From positions 98,413,128 through 98,477,127 of the forward strand of contig CM061133.1 in NCBI GenBank assembly GCA_030789695.1: 64,000 nt of DNA. Direction: 5' to 3'. This document shows positions 11,129 through 20,216 of the stretch, one piece after another (position 1 is the stretch's first letter; each line of letters starts with the position of its first letter). Both the position numbers and the translations under genes were made by a program. Below the pieces are notes generated by a model, which worked only from the letters and a program-made list of their open reading frames with translations, was not told where the DNA came from and did not search any database. The DNA comes from Scilla litardierei (taxonomy: Eukaryota; Streptophyta; Magnoliopsida; Asparagales; Asparagaceae).

Positions 11129-12031
11129 TCACGAGTCCGGAAACAAAAGTGGGAAACGCTCTCGCATCTCATCCTCATTCTCCCAAGTAGACTCTCCAGG
11201 TGAACCGTGTCGCCACATCACCCTCACAAGATTGACAATCTTGTTCCGAAGCGATTTCTGACGCCTGTCCAGAATCTGCACTGGATGCTGATCATACGTC
11301 ATATCGGGGCGAACGGTAATCTCCAAAAAATCCACCGCATGAGACGGATCGCTAATGTATCGACGAAGCTGCGACACATGGAAAACATTGTGAACTCCTT
11401 CCAAAGATGGCGGCAAGGCCAAGCGATAAGCTACCTCGCCAACCCTCTCCAAAACGTCAAACGGTCCAATGTATCGCGGGCTCAACTTCCCTCGCTTCCC
11501 GAAACGAATCACACCGCGATTCGGGGAAATCTTCAAGAACACATGGTCGCCCGGCTGAAATTCCAAAGGACGACGTTTAGCATCCGCCCAATGCTTAAAA
11601 CGGTCCTGAGCAATCCTCAGCCTCTCCTGAATATTCCTGACGATATCCACGGCCTCCACGATCATCTCAGGTCCCAACAACTCCCGATCACCAACGTCAT
11701 CCCAACTCAATGGCGATCGACATTTCCTCCCATAAAGAGCGGCGAAAGGCGCCATGCCAATACTCGCCTGGAAGCTGTTGTTGTAGGAAAACTCCACCAA
11801 ATGCAGATGGTCCTCCCACAAACCCTTGAAATCCAACATGCACGCCCTCAGCATGTCCTCCAAAATCTGAATCGTCCTCTCGGACTGGCCATCCGTCTGC
11901 GGATGGTACGCCGTGCTGAAACTCAGACGTGTACCCAAACTCTTCTGCAAACTCTGCCAAAACTGAGATGTGAACCTCGTGTCTCTGTCCGACACGATAC
12001 TCACGGGGACTCCATGAAGTCGCACGACTTC
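11129..12031 (-). CDS. Chromovirus C integrase, catalytic C-terminal part plus chromodomain (exon 3)
   Basis: This is the third exon of the spliced gag-pol. It starts with [20 protein letters not shown], holding the second catalytic Asp. The catalytic Glu follows in [10 protein letters not shown]. The GPF/Y-type region ([19 protein letters not shown]) comes next, about residues 185-205. A C-terminal chromodomain ([10 protein letters not shown] ... [20 protein letters not shown]) fills about residues 255-300. Chromodomains steer integration to heterochromatin marked by histone methylation. The frame is open for about 300 codons to a stop at 11129. The exon begins directly after a candidate 3' splice site (12032). 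An open frame extends six codons upstream into the intron, but alignment to the usual gypsy sequence YxxEIVRLHG supports the splice. Confidence 0.9.
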   Translation of the reverse strand, partial: EVVRLHGVPVSIVSDRDTRFTSQFWQSLQKSLGTRLSFSTAYHPQTDGQSERTIQILEDMLRACMLDFKGLWEDHLHLVEFSYNNSFQASIGMAPFAALYGRKCRSPLSWDDVGDRELLGPEMIVEAVDIVRNIQERLRIAQDRFKHWADAKRRPLEFQPGDHVFLKISPNRGVIRFGKRGKLSPRYIGPFDVLERVGEVAYRLALPPSLEGVHNVFHVSQLRRYISDPSHAVDFLEITVRPDMTYDQHPVQILDRRQKSLRNKIVNLVRVMWRHGSPGESTWENEDEMRERFPLLFPDS

Positions 12032-12102
12032 CTGCACGATTCACGTTACATCATTATCCAAACTAGGAAAAGGACATAAAACGGAGAGTAAAAGAATTTT
12101 AC
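12032..12102 (-). other. Candidate spliceosomal intron 2 in chromovirus C integrase (71 bp)
   Basis: On the minus strand the exon ends RRYME (GAG), then GTAAAATTC ... GAATCGTGCAG, then EVVRLHG. It has GT-AG ends, a T-rich body and phase 0. Removing it yields [15 protein letters not shown], which aligns without gaps to the usual gypsy integrase. Read through, it shifts the frame and brings a stop. G has a 73-bp counterpart at the same codon boundary. Confidence 0.8.
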
Positions 12103-12627
12103 CTCCATATATCTCCTCGCTAGCGCCTCAGTGGACTGTCCCACTCGGAATGGAATAAAGTGTGCAGATTTGGTCAATCGATCTACGATCACCCAAATCG
12201 CGTCATTCTGCTTCGGACTCCGAGGTAGTCCAGTCACGAAATCCATAGTGATGTGTTGCCATTTCCACTCCGGAATCGGAAGCGGTTGTAGCAACCCGGC
12301 CGTACGCTGATGCTCCGCCTTCACTTGCTGGCAAACCAAGCACTTGGCTACACTCCGAGCCACGCTCCTCTTCATTCCATGCCACCAATAATTCAGACGA
12401 AGATCCTGGTACATCTTGGTGCCACCAGGATGCACAGAATACGGCGAACTGTGTGCCTCCACCATCAGCTCCTCTCTGATATCCCCAGCGGGCACACACA
12501 ACCTGGCTCCAAACCTCAGCGAGCCATCCTCATGAATCAAAAAGTCAGTCCGTAGACCGGCTTCCACCTGCTCCCGAATCTTCACCAGCTTCGGATCCTC
12601 GGCCTGGCCAGCCTTAATCCGATCCAC
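12103..12627 (-). CDS. Chromovirus C integrase, N-terminal zinc and core part (end of exon 2)
   Basis: This stretch carries the integrase N-terminal HHCC zinc domain (EAHSSPYSVHPGGTKMYQDL ... KCLVCQQVKAEH). It then has the first catalytic Asp in QHITMDFVTGLPRS, followed by VDRLTKSAHFIPF. It is in the same frame as the protease-RT ORF upstream but separated from it by an in-frame TAG (12637-12639). It ends at the 5' splice site after RRYME. Integrase inserts element cDNA into chromosomes. Confidence 0.88.
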
Positions 12628-12636
12628 GATCGTCGA

Positions 12637-14522
12637 CTATACCTGCATGTACATCAACGACGAAGCCTCCCCAGGAAGAACAATCTCCACGCCAGACTCG
12701 CAAAAATCCTGCTGCAATCTCCACTGCGAGGTCAAAATCATCACCGCTGGAAGCCTACTCAAAGCATCCGGAACCACATTCACCTTGCCAGGGTGAAACT
12801 GCAAATCAATATCATAATCCGCCATAAGCTCCAACCATCATCGCTGTCGCATGTTGAGCTCCTTCTGAGTGAAAATGTACTTCAAGCTTTTGTGATCGGT
12901 GAAAATCTTCACTTTCTCACTCAGCAGGAAGTGCCTCCAAATCTTAAGAGCAAACACGACGGCAGCCAACTCCAAATCATGTGTCGGGTAATTCTTCTCA
13001 TGAACCTTAAGCTGACGAGACGCATACGCCACAACGTGTCCGTGCTGATGCAGCACGCAACCGAGACCCTTGCCAGAAGCATCGCAAAAGATCTCAAATC
13101 CACTGCTGCAATCAGGCACAACAAGAATAGGGGAACTCGTCAACCTCTCCTTCAGAACACCAAAAGCACCCTCACAATCACCCGACCAAGCATAAGCAAC
13201 ATCCTTCCGCGTCAACCTGGTCATCGACTCAGCAATACGAGAAAAATCCTTAATGAAACGTCGATAGTAACCAGCCAGTCCAAGAAAACTCCGAATCTCA
13301 GACGCTGACGACGGAACAGGCCACTCCCTGATGGCCCGAATCTTCTCAGGATCCACTGAAATACCATCTCCAGTCACCACATGCCCGAGAAAAGCAACTC
13401 GATCCAGCCAAAACTCGCACTTCGAAAACTTAGCATACAACCGATGCTTCCTCAAAATCTCCAACACCGTCCTTAAGTGCGAGGCATGCTCTTCCTCCGA
13501 CTTCGAATAGATCAGAATGTCTTCAATAAAGATAACGACAAACTTATCCAAAAATTCGTAGAAAATCAGGTTCATCAGATTCATGAAAACTGCGGGCGCG
13601 TTAGTTACGCCGAAAGGCATAACCACAAACTCATAGTGTCCATACTTCGTCCTGAACGCTGTCTTCGGAACATCTCCCTTCTTCACCTTCAACTGATGGT
13701 AACCACTCCTCAAATCCAATTTAGAAAACACCCTCGAACCTCCAAGCTGATCAAAAATATCATCAATGCGAGGCAACAGGTATTTATTCTTAATGGTTAC
13801 CGCATTCAACTCCCGATAGTCCACGTACATGCGACGCGAACCATCCTTCTTCTTAACCAGCAACACCGGTGCTCCCCACGGAGACACACTAGGATTAATA
13901 TAACCCTTCTGCAAAAGCTCATCCAACTGCTTCCGCAACTCTTCCAACTCTGCAGGTGCCATACGATACGGCGCCTTCGAAATCGGCTGCGCACCTGGAA
14001 CAAGATCGATAGAAAATTCCAAAGCCCGATCAGGCGGCAAACCAGACATCTCCTCGGGGAAGACGTCGCCAAAATCTCGCACCACAGCTGGCCACTCCAG
14101 CTCCATCTGCATAGCCACAGCCTCCACCGGCCTGGCCCGAAATCTGACAGGACCAAGCGAACTGCTACCACGACTGAACTCAAATACTGGATGTCTGGGA
14201 ATCTCGAACACCACCTTCTTTCTCCGACAGTCGATCGTAGCATAGACGCTCGCAAGCCAGTCCATCCCAAGAACTGCATCATAGTTGATGAGGTCGTGGA
14301 CAATGAAATCAGCAAAAAGCTCATGTCCACAGACCACCAACGAGCAAGAATTGCAACCACGATGCACCGAGACCACACCATTCCCTGTAACGATATTCCA
14401 ACTCTTCGGAAGAGGGGACGTCGACAAGGAATGCCTCTCCACGAAGCTCCGAGAAATAATGCACATCGATGCACCAGAGTCAAAGAGGACTCGTGCAGGA
14501 AATGTGCACACCAACACCAAAC
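12637..14522 (-). pseudogene. Chromovirus C protease, reverse transcriptase and RNase H (exon 2)
   Basis: The exon begins at a 3' splice site (14523/14522) with [20 protein letters not shown], the aspartic protease active site. RT follows: [15 protein letters not shown], then [20 protein letters not shown], then RSGYHQL. The catalytic motif reads FIEDIL where FIDDIL is expected, so the first Asp is Glu (codon at 13522-13524), which should cripple polymerase activity. RNase H covers [18 protein letters not shown] through [10 protein letters not shown]. Two stops interrupt the frame: TGA at 12838-12840, inside RQR(stop)WLEL, and TAG at 12637-12639. Both look like single-base changes. Apart from these the frame is continuous into integrase. 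Confidence 0.92.
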
Positions 14523-14635
14523 CTAACAAGCAATTAACAATCAAACCCTAGTCTAGCAAACAACCATGTTCAAGCAAACAACACAATCAAACAATCAAAA
14601 CCAGCTCGGAAAATGACAGCTAGATTGAGGATTAC
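14523..14635 (-). other. Candidate spliceosomal intron 1 at the gag/protease boundary of chromovirus C (113 bp)
   Basis: On the minus strand GTTATCGCAG is followed by GTAATCC ... TTGCTTGTTAG, then GTTTGGTGTTGG. It has GT-AG ends, phase 1 and a T-rich body with stops. Splicing joins VIAG to [16 protein letters not shown] and moves the gag frame exactly into the pol frame. The gag stop (14595-14597) lies inside the intron. F has an intron at the matching site. Confidence 0.78.
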
Positions 14636-15767
14636 CTGCGATAACCTCATCCACAGCCTCGTTCTCCACAGCGGTCATCAGAAAAGCCTGCCTCCTCGGC
14701 GGAACAGCCTGCCGAAAAGCCTGCCCCTGCGGAACAAGAGCCGCTCCACGCCCAGCAGGAACAGACGCTCGCTGCTGCAACGGCTGAGCTGCAACAGGAG
14801 CCCTCCGCAGCGGACCCGCATGCCGACAATCCTTCGCGATATGAGAAGCATCACCGCAAACCAGGCACTGGCCCAAAAACTTCTGACACTGATCCTTGAT
14901 GTGGCCAGGCTTACCGCAGAAATGGCAAGTCTTCAGAATAGGCCCTCCTGGCCTCTTAAACTGAGCGGACTGATTAGGCCTGAATCCAGGTCTAACCACA
15001 GCTCTCGCCTGTTCCACAGGCCTCTTCCCAGCACCAATAACAGACCCCCTCCTTTGGTTCACGAGCAGCTCCTGCCTCTTGGTAGCGACCAGAACCTTCT
15101 GATAAGATTCCCGGTCAGAAGAGGTCACAAAACTCTGGAGCTCCGAAGCAAGCCACTGCAGGAACCTGTGAGCTCTCTCCTCAGCGTCCTGCACCATCTT
15201 TAGTGCAAACCGACTCAGCCTCATGAACTCCTGGTGGTACATGTCCACCGACGAGTTCCCCTGCTTCAGATCGATAAAACGCTGCAGCATCTCCTCCTTG
15301 GCAGCCTTCGGGAAGAACTCACCCTCAAATCTGGCTTTGAAGGTAGCCCAAGCTATCGGCTCCACCAACAACTTCTCTTCCGCATCCCACCAATTCCTGG
15401 CGTTATCCTTGAGTTGCCTCTTCGCCAAATCAACCCATCCAGCCGGGGTGATCTTGGCCATCTTCAGGTTGTCCTCGATATTCCTCATCCACTCATCGAC
15501 AGCCAGAGGACCCTCAGAACCATCAAAATATGCGGGACCCAGCTCCCGGAATTGCTTCGCTCCTGGCTCAGAGCGAGGAACATCCGGAAGAGCCCGGGCA
15601 GCTCGAGCAGGTGGAGCATTCTGGACTTGCAAAAGCACGCCCTACTGCACTTGCATCATCTGCAACATCATCCGCATCATCTCACCGCTGGTGGGTTCCC
15701 GCTCAGGCTCCTCATCATGAGGGAGCGCACCACTGCCCCCACCACGGGTGAAACGCCTTCCTGCCAT
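14595..15767 (-). pseudogene. Chromovirus C gag
   Basis: The gag polyprotein forms the particle and binds RNA. It starts at ATG 15765-15767 (MAGRRFTRGGGSGALPHDEE). An in-frame TAG at 15642-15644, codon 42, probably a CAG-to-TAG change, interrupts it. The open part has the plant gypsy gag domain: DEWMRNIEDNLKMAKITPAG, then ARNWWDAEEKL, then FEGEFFPKAAKEEMLQRFIDL. Two zinc knuckles follow, CHFCGKPGHIKDQC and CLVCGDASHIAKDC. A basic, Gln/Pro-rich tail precedes the splice donor at 14635. Unspliced RNA adds twelve residues (NPQSSCHFPSWF) and stops at 14595, giving Gag alone. Confidence 0.9.
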
Positions 15768-15910
15768 CTAATGACACGGAAAACAAATCAGATTAGACTC
15801 ATAGCTTATGACTCGGACGTCGAACTTAATTTATTGGACATTCAAATATTATTATTGCTATTCCAAAAATCGCAGTAACAGAAGGACCTGCATGGGCCAC
15901 CACTAAAACC
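15768..15910 (-). other. Leader and candidate primer-binding site of chromovirus C
   Basis: The 143-base leader lies between gag and the 5' LTR. The bases against the LTR (15884-15910, minus strand) read GGTTTTA then GTGGTGGCCCATGCAGGTCC. They do not match initiator tRNA-Met, and I could not assign a tRNA. The 20-base word recurs at the same place in F and G. Confidence 0.6.
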
Positions 15911-17737
15911 TGTCACGACCCGCTTCCCTGAAATGGAGGCGAGACGTGAAAAGGTCCGCCCGGGAGTGGAGCTGTGAAGCCCCAAACCCGATAAGCGTCC
16001 ACAATACATAAACAGGTCCCTGTAACCACAACAGAATAACAATAATAACACAAGGCGAGACTGAAATAAAATTCCACATCTCACAAATTGTCCAACATCA
16101 AAATAAGTCCAACATCCAGAAAAGCCACCAGGCTAAAAGAAAAGAGTCTAAAGGCCCAGAACAAGGCCAACAAAGAAATGACATAACAAAATATAGGTGC
16201 TACGCACCGATAACAAAACAACTGTCTAACAAAAGTAAAACACAACGAAGACACTAGGACTGGTCCCCAGTGTCCACGTACTCCCCGTCAAACACAAGCT
16301 CGGGCTTGGCGTCAGCAAACACCTCGTCCTCAACGAGGTACTCGGGCTCAGGATCTAACATGTGTCACCCAAAAGAGTAAAGGGGCACATGTCAGCAAGT
16401 CTAAAAGACTTGGGCAAGGAAACTGAAAGTAAGGCAACTAGCAACCTAGCAGTTTAGTATGATGCATGGCATGGCAGTTATAACATGAGTGCACAATTTA
16501 AAACATGGCAAGACAGTTTGTACAAGAGAACAATCATCGGGACAAGACAAGACAAGACAAGATAAGACAAGACAAGAGTAGCCACGCTACTATCAATCTC
16601 AATCAATTCACATTGTTGGTGTTTACGCCCTTCACTGAATGGTAAACATTCAGACCGATCGGCACTAAACACGATTCACATTTCACGGTTGTTTTGTAGA
16701 TGTTTGCGCCCTTCGCTGAATGGCTAGCATGTCAGTCCGATCGGCCCCAAACATTACCCCACCCCAAAGAGTTTACGCCTTACAACTGCAGTTGTTGATC
16801 AAACAGACTCCCAGTTGAATGGCCGCTTAACCCTCACCCCCTATACCCACACGTAATGGAGCCAGGGTCCCCGCACAATGAACTCAGCTAGTGAGCCTGG
16901 GGTTGCCCCGCACATTGAGCTCGCATTCTTAAACATTTGGCGTAGGGGTGCACCTAGCCGGAAACACGCAATTCGGGCATTGGCTATCAACCAACACATG
17001 GCCTGCTTCTGGAACACGAGCTAGGAACACAAGCATTTGTAGCAAAGCTACGCAATCACATAAACACTTAAAGAATGCAATGACATGACATTTAATTTGC
17101 GTACCGTTAATGGAAAGTAAACATGACATGGTTATCGTGCAACATGCTAAATGTCGGAACTAGCTTCGTTGTCAAGCTAGTTCCTCAATTTGCGCCTAGG
17201 CGAGTATCATTTCGTCACCTAGCCTCTTTTACGCCTACTATAAGAAAATGGCCTAAAACATGGCCTAAACCCTAAGTGGCAAGTTTCACTTGCCTAGCAC
17301 CGGGGATGACGACCACTTCGTCACACGGATGCTAATCTACGGGGAAATCGCTGTTATGGGGGAAACAAACACCAAACACATGAAATTAATTAGGGTTTCA
17401 CCAAAATTATAAATAAGTTATAAAAACAACGGTAGATCGATTTCTTACCGAGAGAAGACGGAAGAAACACTCCGGGGAACCCTAGGATCAGATCTGGAAG
17501 CAAATGGAGAAGTTTGGGGAAACTAGGGTTTTGGGGGATTTGGGGATTTTGATGGGTTTTGATGGGTTTTGATGGAGATTTGGGGAAGATGAGGGGTAGA
17601 TGGAGTGAATGGATGGATTGGATGATGGATTTAGGGCTTGGAATGGAGAAATGGAGCTTGGAGGAAGATGGGGGCTGAAGGGGAAGGATTTTAGGGTTTT
17701 GGGTCGTGTTGGAGGAAGAAGAAACGTTTGGGTTGGG

Positions 17738-17745
17738 TTTAAATA
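17738..17745 (-). promoter_or_regulatory. Candidate TATA box of chromovirus C 5' LTR
   Basis: Minus-strand TATTTAAA sits in the context CCTATTTAAACCC, just downstream of the palindromic array. The R/U5 start would follow about 30 bases later. Confidence 0.65.
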
Positions 17746-17787
17746 GGCTAGGCTGGCGGCTGCCCAGAAATTAGGGTTTTAACACTG

Positions 17788-18205
17788 GTTAGTCGGTCAA
17801 AGAGCAACCACTGACCGACTAGTTTGACAACTAGTCGGTCGGTCGACCAACGCAGACCGACTAAGTGCAAACAGTAACTTCTGAACGAAAATAGGATTCT
17901 AGAGTTAGTCGGTCCATGAACAAATACTGACCGACTAGTTTAGCATCTAGTCGATCGATGAACGTTCTTAGACCGACTAAGGGTAAACAGTAACTGATAC
18001 AAAAATAATATGATGAGTTAGTCGGTTCAAGAAGCATTGCTGACCGACTAGTTTGCAACCTAGTCGGTCAACCAACGTTCTTAGACCGACTAACGATAAA
18101 CAGTAACTCCTGAGAAATTTAGAAAGCTAACTAGTCGGTCCAAGAAGGATTGCCGACCGACTGGATCGTCATCTAGTCGGTCGGTGGCCCTTCTTACACC
18201 GGCTA
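17788..18205 (-). repeat. Palindromic AGTCGGTC/GACCGACTA array in right LTR C
   Basis: It matches the left array unit for unit. One substitution (AGTCGATCG at about 17948) breaks a word. Confidence 0.9.
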
Positions 18206-18475
18206 ATGAGCACAGAAAGTACCGATACGGAGCGCGGGGCCCCGGGATCGATTCCTAAGACTCCTAGGCTTGATCTAATAGTTAGATACGACCGTTAAGA
18301 AGTCCGTCATGAGTGACATACTTCGAAATCGACGATCCTAAGGAAGAAGCGAGAAAATACGACGAATCGATCGAAAATGAAATCTACGGAGACGAAAACC
18401 ACACAAGATGAGAAAATCCACCAAAACATATATTATATTATATTAAATCCAGATACATGAAAAGCAGTCGTTACA

Positions 18476-19013
18476 GACTAGTTTGACAACTAGTCGGTCG
18501 ATGAACCTTCTTGGACAGACTAATTGGTCAACAGAGAATGAGCTGAAATGAGGTAGGATATCTAGTCGGTTCACGAAGAATTGCCGACAGACTAAATTGC
18601 CATCTAATCGGTTGGTTCTTTTTCTTTAACCAACTAAGATGCACTAGAAGCCGTGAAATGAAGCGCGAAGCTTCGAGAAAGTTTCTATGGGCTTCTATGA
18701 TAATCCTAGCTCTTATAATGTAAGACCTACTCAAGGCTTAACATTCTATACGATGAAGCTAGAAGACATTAAATTAAACATGACAAACCGTCTTCAAAGC
18801 TTCAATCCGGATCTCTTGACTTCAATAATGCTCCTTGAGCTTCAACGAAGCTTCAGGCATACGATCACGCGCTTTGAGAAGTCTTGAGACGTCGCTTGAG
18901 ATGTACGAAGTAATTTGGCGACGATCTCCATAACTGCGCTCACAAAGGAGTTAGTTCATGATATTTATATTTGCTCATCACCAAAACCAAATCCAAGGAA
19001 TCAATACTCAACA
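18476..19013 (-). repeat. 3' LTR of element B, piece 3
   Basis: It continues the B LTR after element C, starting with the second GACTA and ending CTCAACA at 19013. It aligns to about 23674-24206. The three pieces sum to 1716 bases once target duplications are removed. Confidence 0.93.
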
Positions 19014-20216
19014 TTATCCCCCTTTTTTGGTGATGACAAACCAACATAAATAATAATCAATAATAATGATTCAAATGAAATTTACTTACACCCCCTGCAT
19101 TGATGCCACGTTAGTTCCGTATTAAATATTAATCATACACATCAAGCAGACGAGGAAGATATAAAATATGAACCCAATTATTGAAATTTAGGATCTAAAT
19201 CCATTTTTATATCTTGACTCCCCCCTGAATCTAACATATCAAATTAGATTCACGGTAAATTACTTTGAATTATCATTTAGCACATCGTCATTATTAATTC
19301 TCTCCCCCTTTGGCATTAGTAAAAAGAGCGGGAGGATATCAATGACAATGGCTAAAAATAAAAGCACGAGAGTCTAAGAATACGACCACGGTCCAAATGA
19401 CACCAATGTAAAATACCAAATGTAAAATACCGAAGAAAGTCAAAGCGTGCCAACGAGACCATAGTCGAAAATCGAAATCATCAAAACTCAAATCAATTTC
19501 ACGAATTGAGTTATGGAACATACTCTCCAACATCAACATTCATAACAAATTGAGTGCATGGAAAACAATTCTATGTTTTCATACAAACAAATCTATAAAA
19601 TCAATATAATCGTCGAGCGACGAAATCAATATCAGAGACATAAATGCAATATGAATATCAACTATCAGTATCATGCAAAAGTGTTATGCCAGAAATAGAA
19701 AATAATTTCATAAAACTGATGGCATACACAATTCTAGCACATTAGGATACTAAGAGAAACAATGTTCAAAAGAACCATAGTACTAGCATGCACTCCGAGA
19801 TACTCACTAAATGAGTCAATAAAAAGCATGGAATGACATGAGCATAAGCAAGATAAGAATTATAACATATGCTCAAAACTAGCATCAAGATATGCATGAG
19901 ATAGTCTAAAACACAAAGACACATCTACATGCATTCAACACACATGGATACCAAATGTAAGAATATACTTACAGCATTAAGCTCCCCCTACTTTGGTGCA
20001 ACACTTAAGCACCATCAACTCCATTTGAATGAAAAACTTTGCAAATCAAGGAGTTGGTAGGGTTGGTATCCCACTGTGGATTGAACCTAGAAAAAATAAT
20101 TGATATCCAATTATTCTTGGAGCTAAATTTTGAATTGTTGCCCCTTCTCTTATTCTTGAGTACCTGAAGATAAAAATATCGTTCCGTGGTACCCAAGGTC
20201 ATTGGGTCCTAAGAGA
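19014..20216 (-). other. Element B polypurine tract and non-coding 3' interior
   Basis: The minus-strand AAAAAAGGGGGATAA next to the LTR (about 19014-19028) is the polypurine tract. The remaining 1.2 kb is AT-rich with no open frame matching protease, integrase or RT. A short frame at 20005-20202 directly after gag may be its decayed tail. Confidence 0.75.

Larger units (their letters stand above)
8538..18475 (-). mobile_element. Complete Ty3/gypsy chromovirus C (Tekay/Del-like)
   Basis: This is a 9938-bp element on the minus strand with LTRs 8538-11082 and 15911-18475, target duplication GACTA (8533-8537 and 18476-18480), polypurine tract, gag, protease, RT, RNase H, integrase and chromodomain. 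The order integrase-after-RNase H marks gypsy, and the C-terminal chromodomain marks a chromovirus. The two LTRs are nearly identical, differing by a few substitutions and a 20-bp GATGGGTTTT expansion at about 17551-17570, so insertion was recent. Coding lesions are few: one stop in gag, two in pol and one RT active-site change. Two candidate introns are annotated separately. Confidence 0.95.
15911..18475 (-). repeat. 5' LTR of chromovirus C (2565 bp)
   Basis: It is nearly identical to 8538-11082. It contains an (ACAAG)n run with one interruption at about 16540-16577, a palindromic array at 17788-18205 and a TATA context at 17738-17745. The extra 20 bp against the left copy is a repeated GATGGGTTTT unit near 17551-17570. 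Confidence 0.95.

Noticed and set aside
11207..12079. Long plus-strand open frame (290 codons) opposite the C integrase
   Set aside because: It is the antisense of a clear integrase/chromodomain coding sequence, has no family features and spans the candidate intron.
13477..14526. Plus-strand open frame of 349 codons opposite the C RT
   Set aside because: Antisense shadow of the protease-RT frame, with composition set by it.
17788..18205. Palindromic arrays considered as CRISPR-like
   Set aside because: Plant nuclear context, units are inverted and degenerate, spacers are short and similar to each other, and they lie in LTR promoters.
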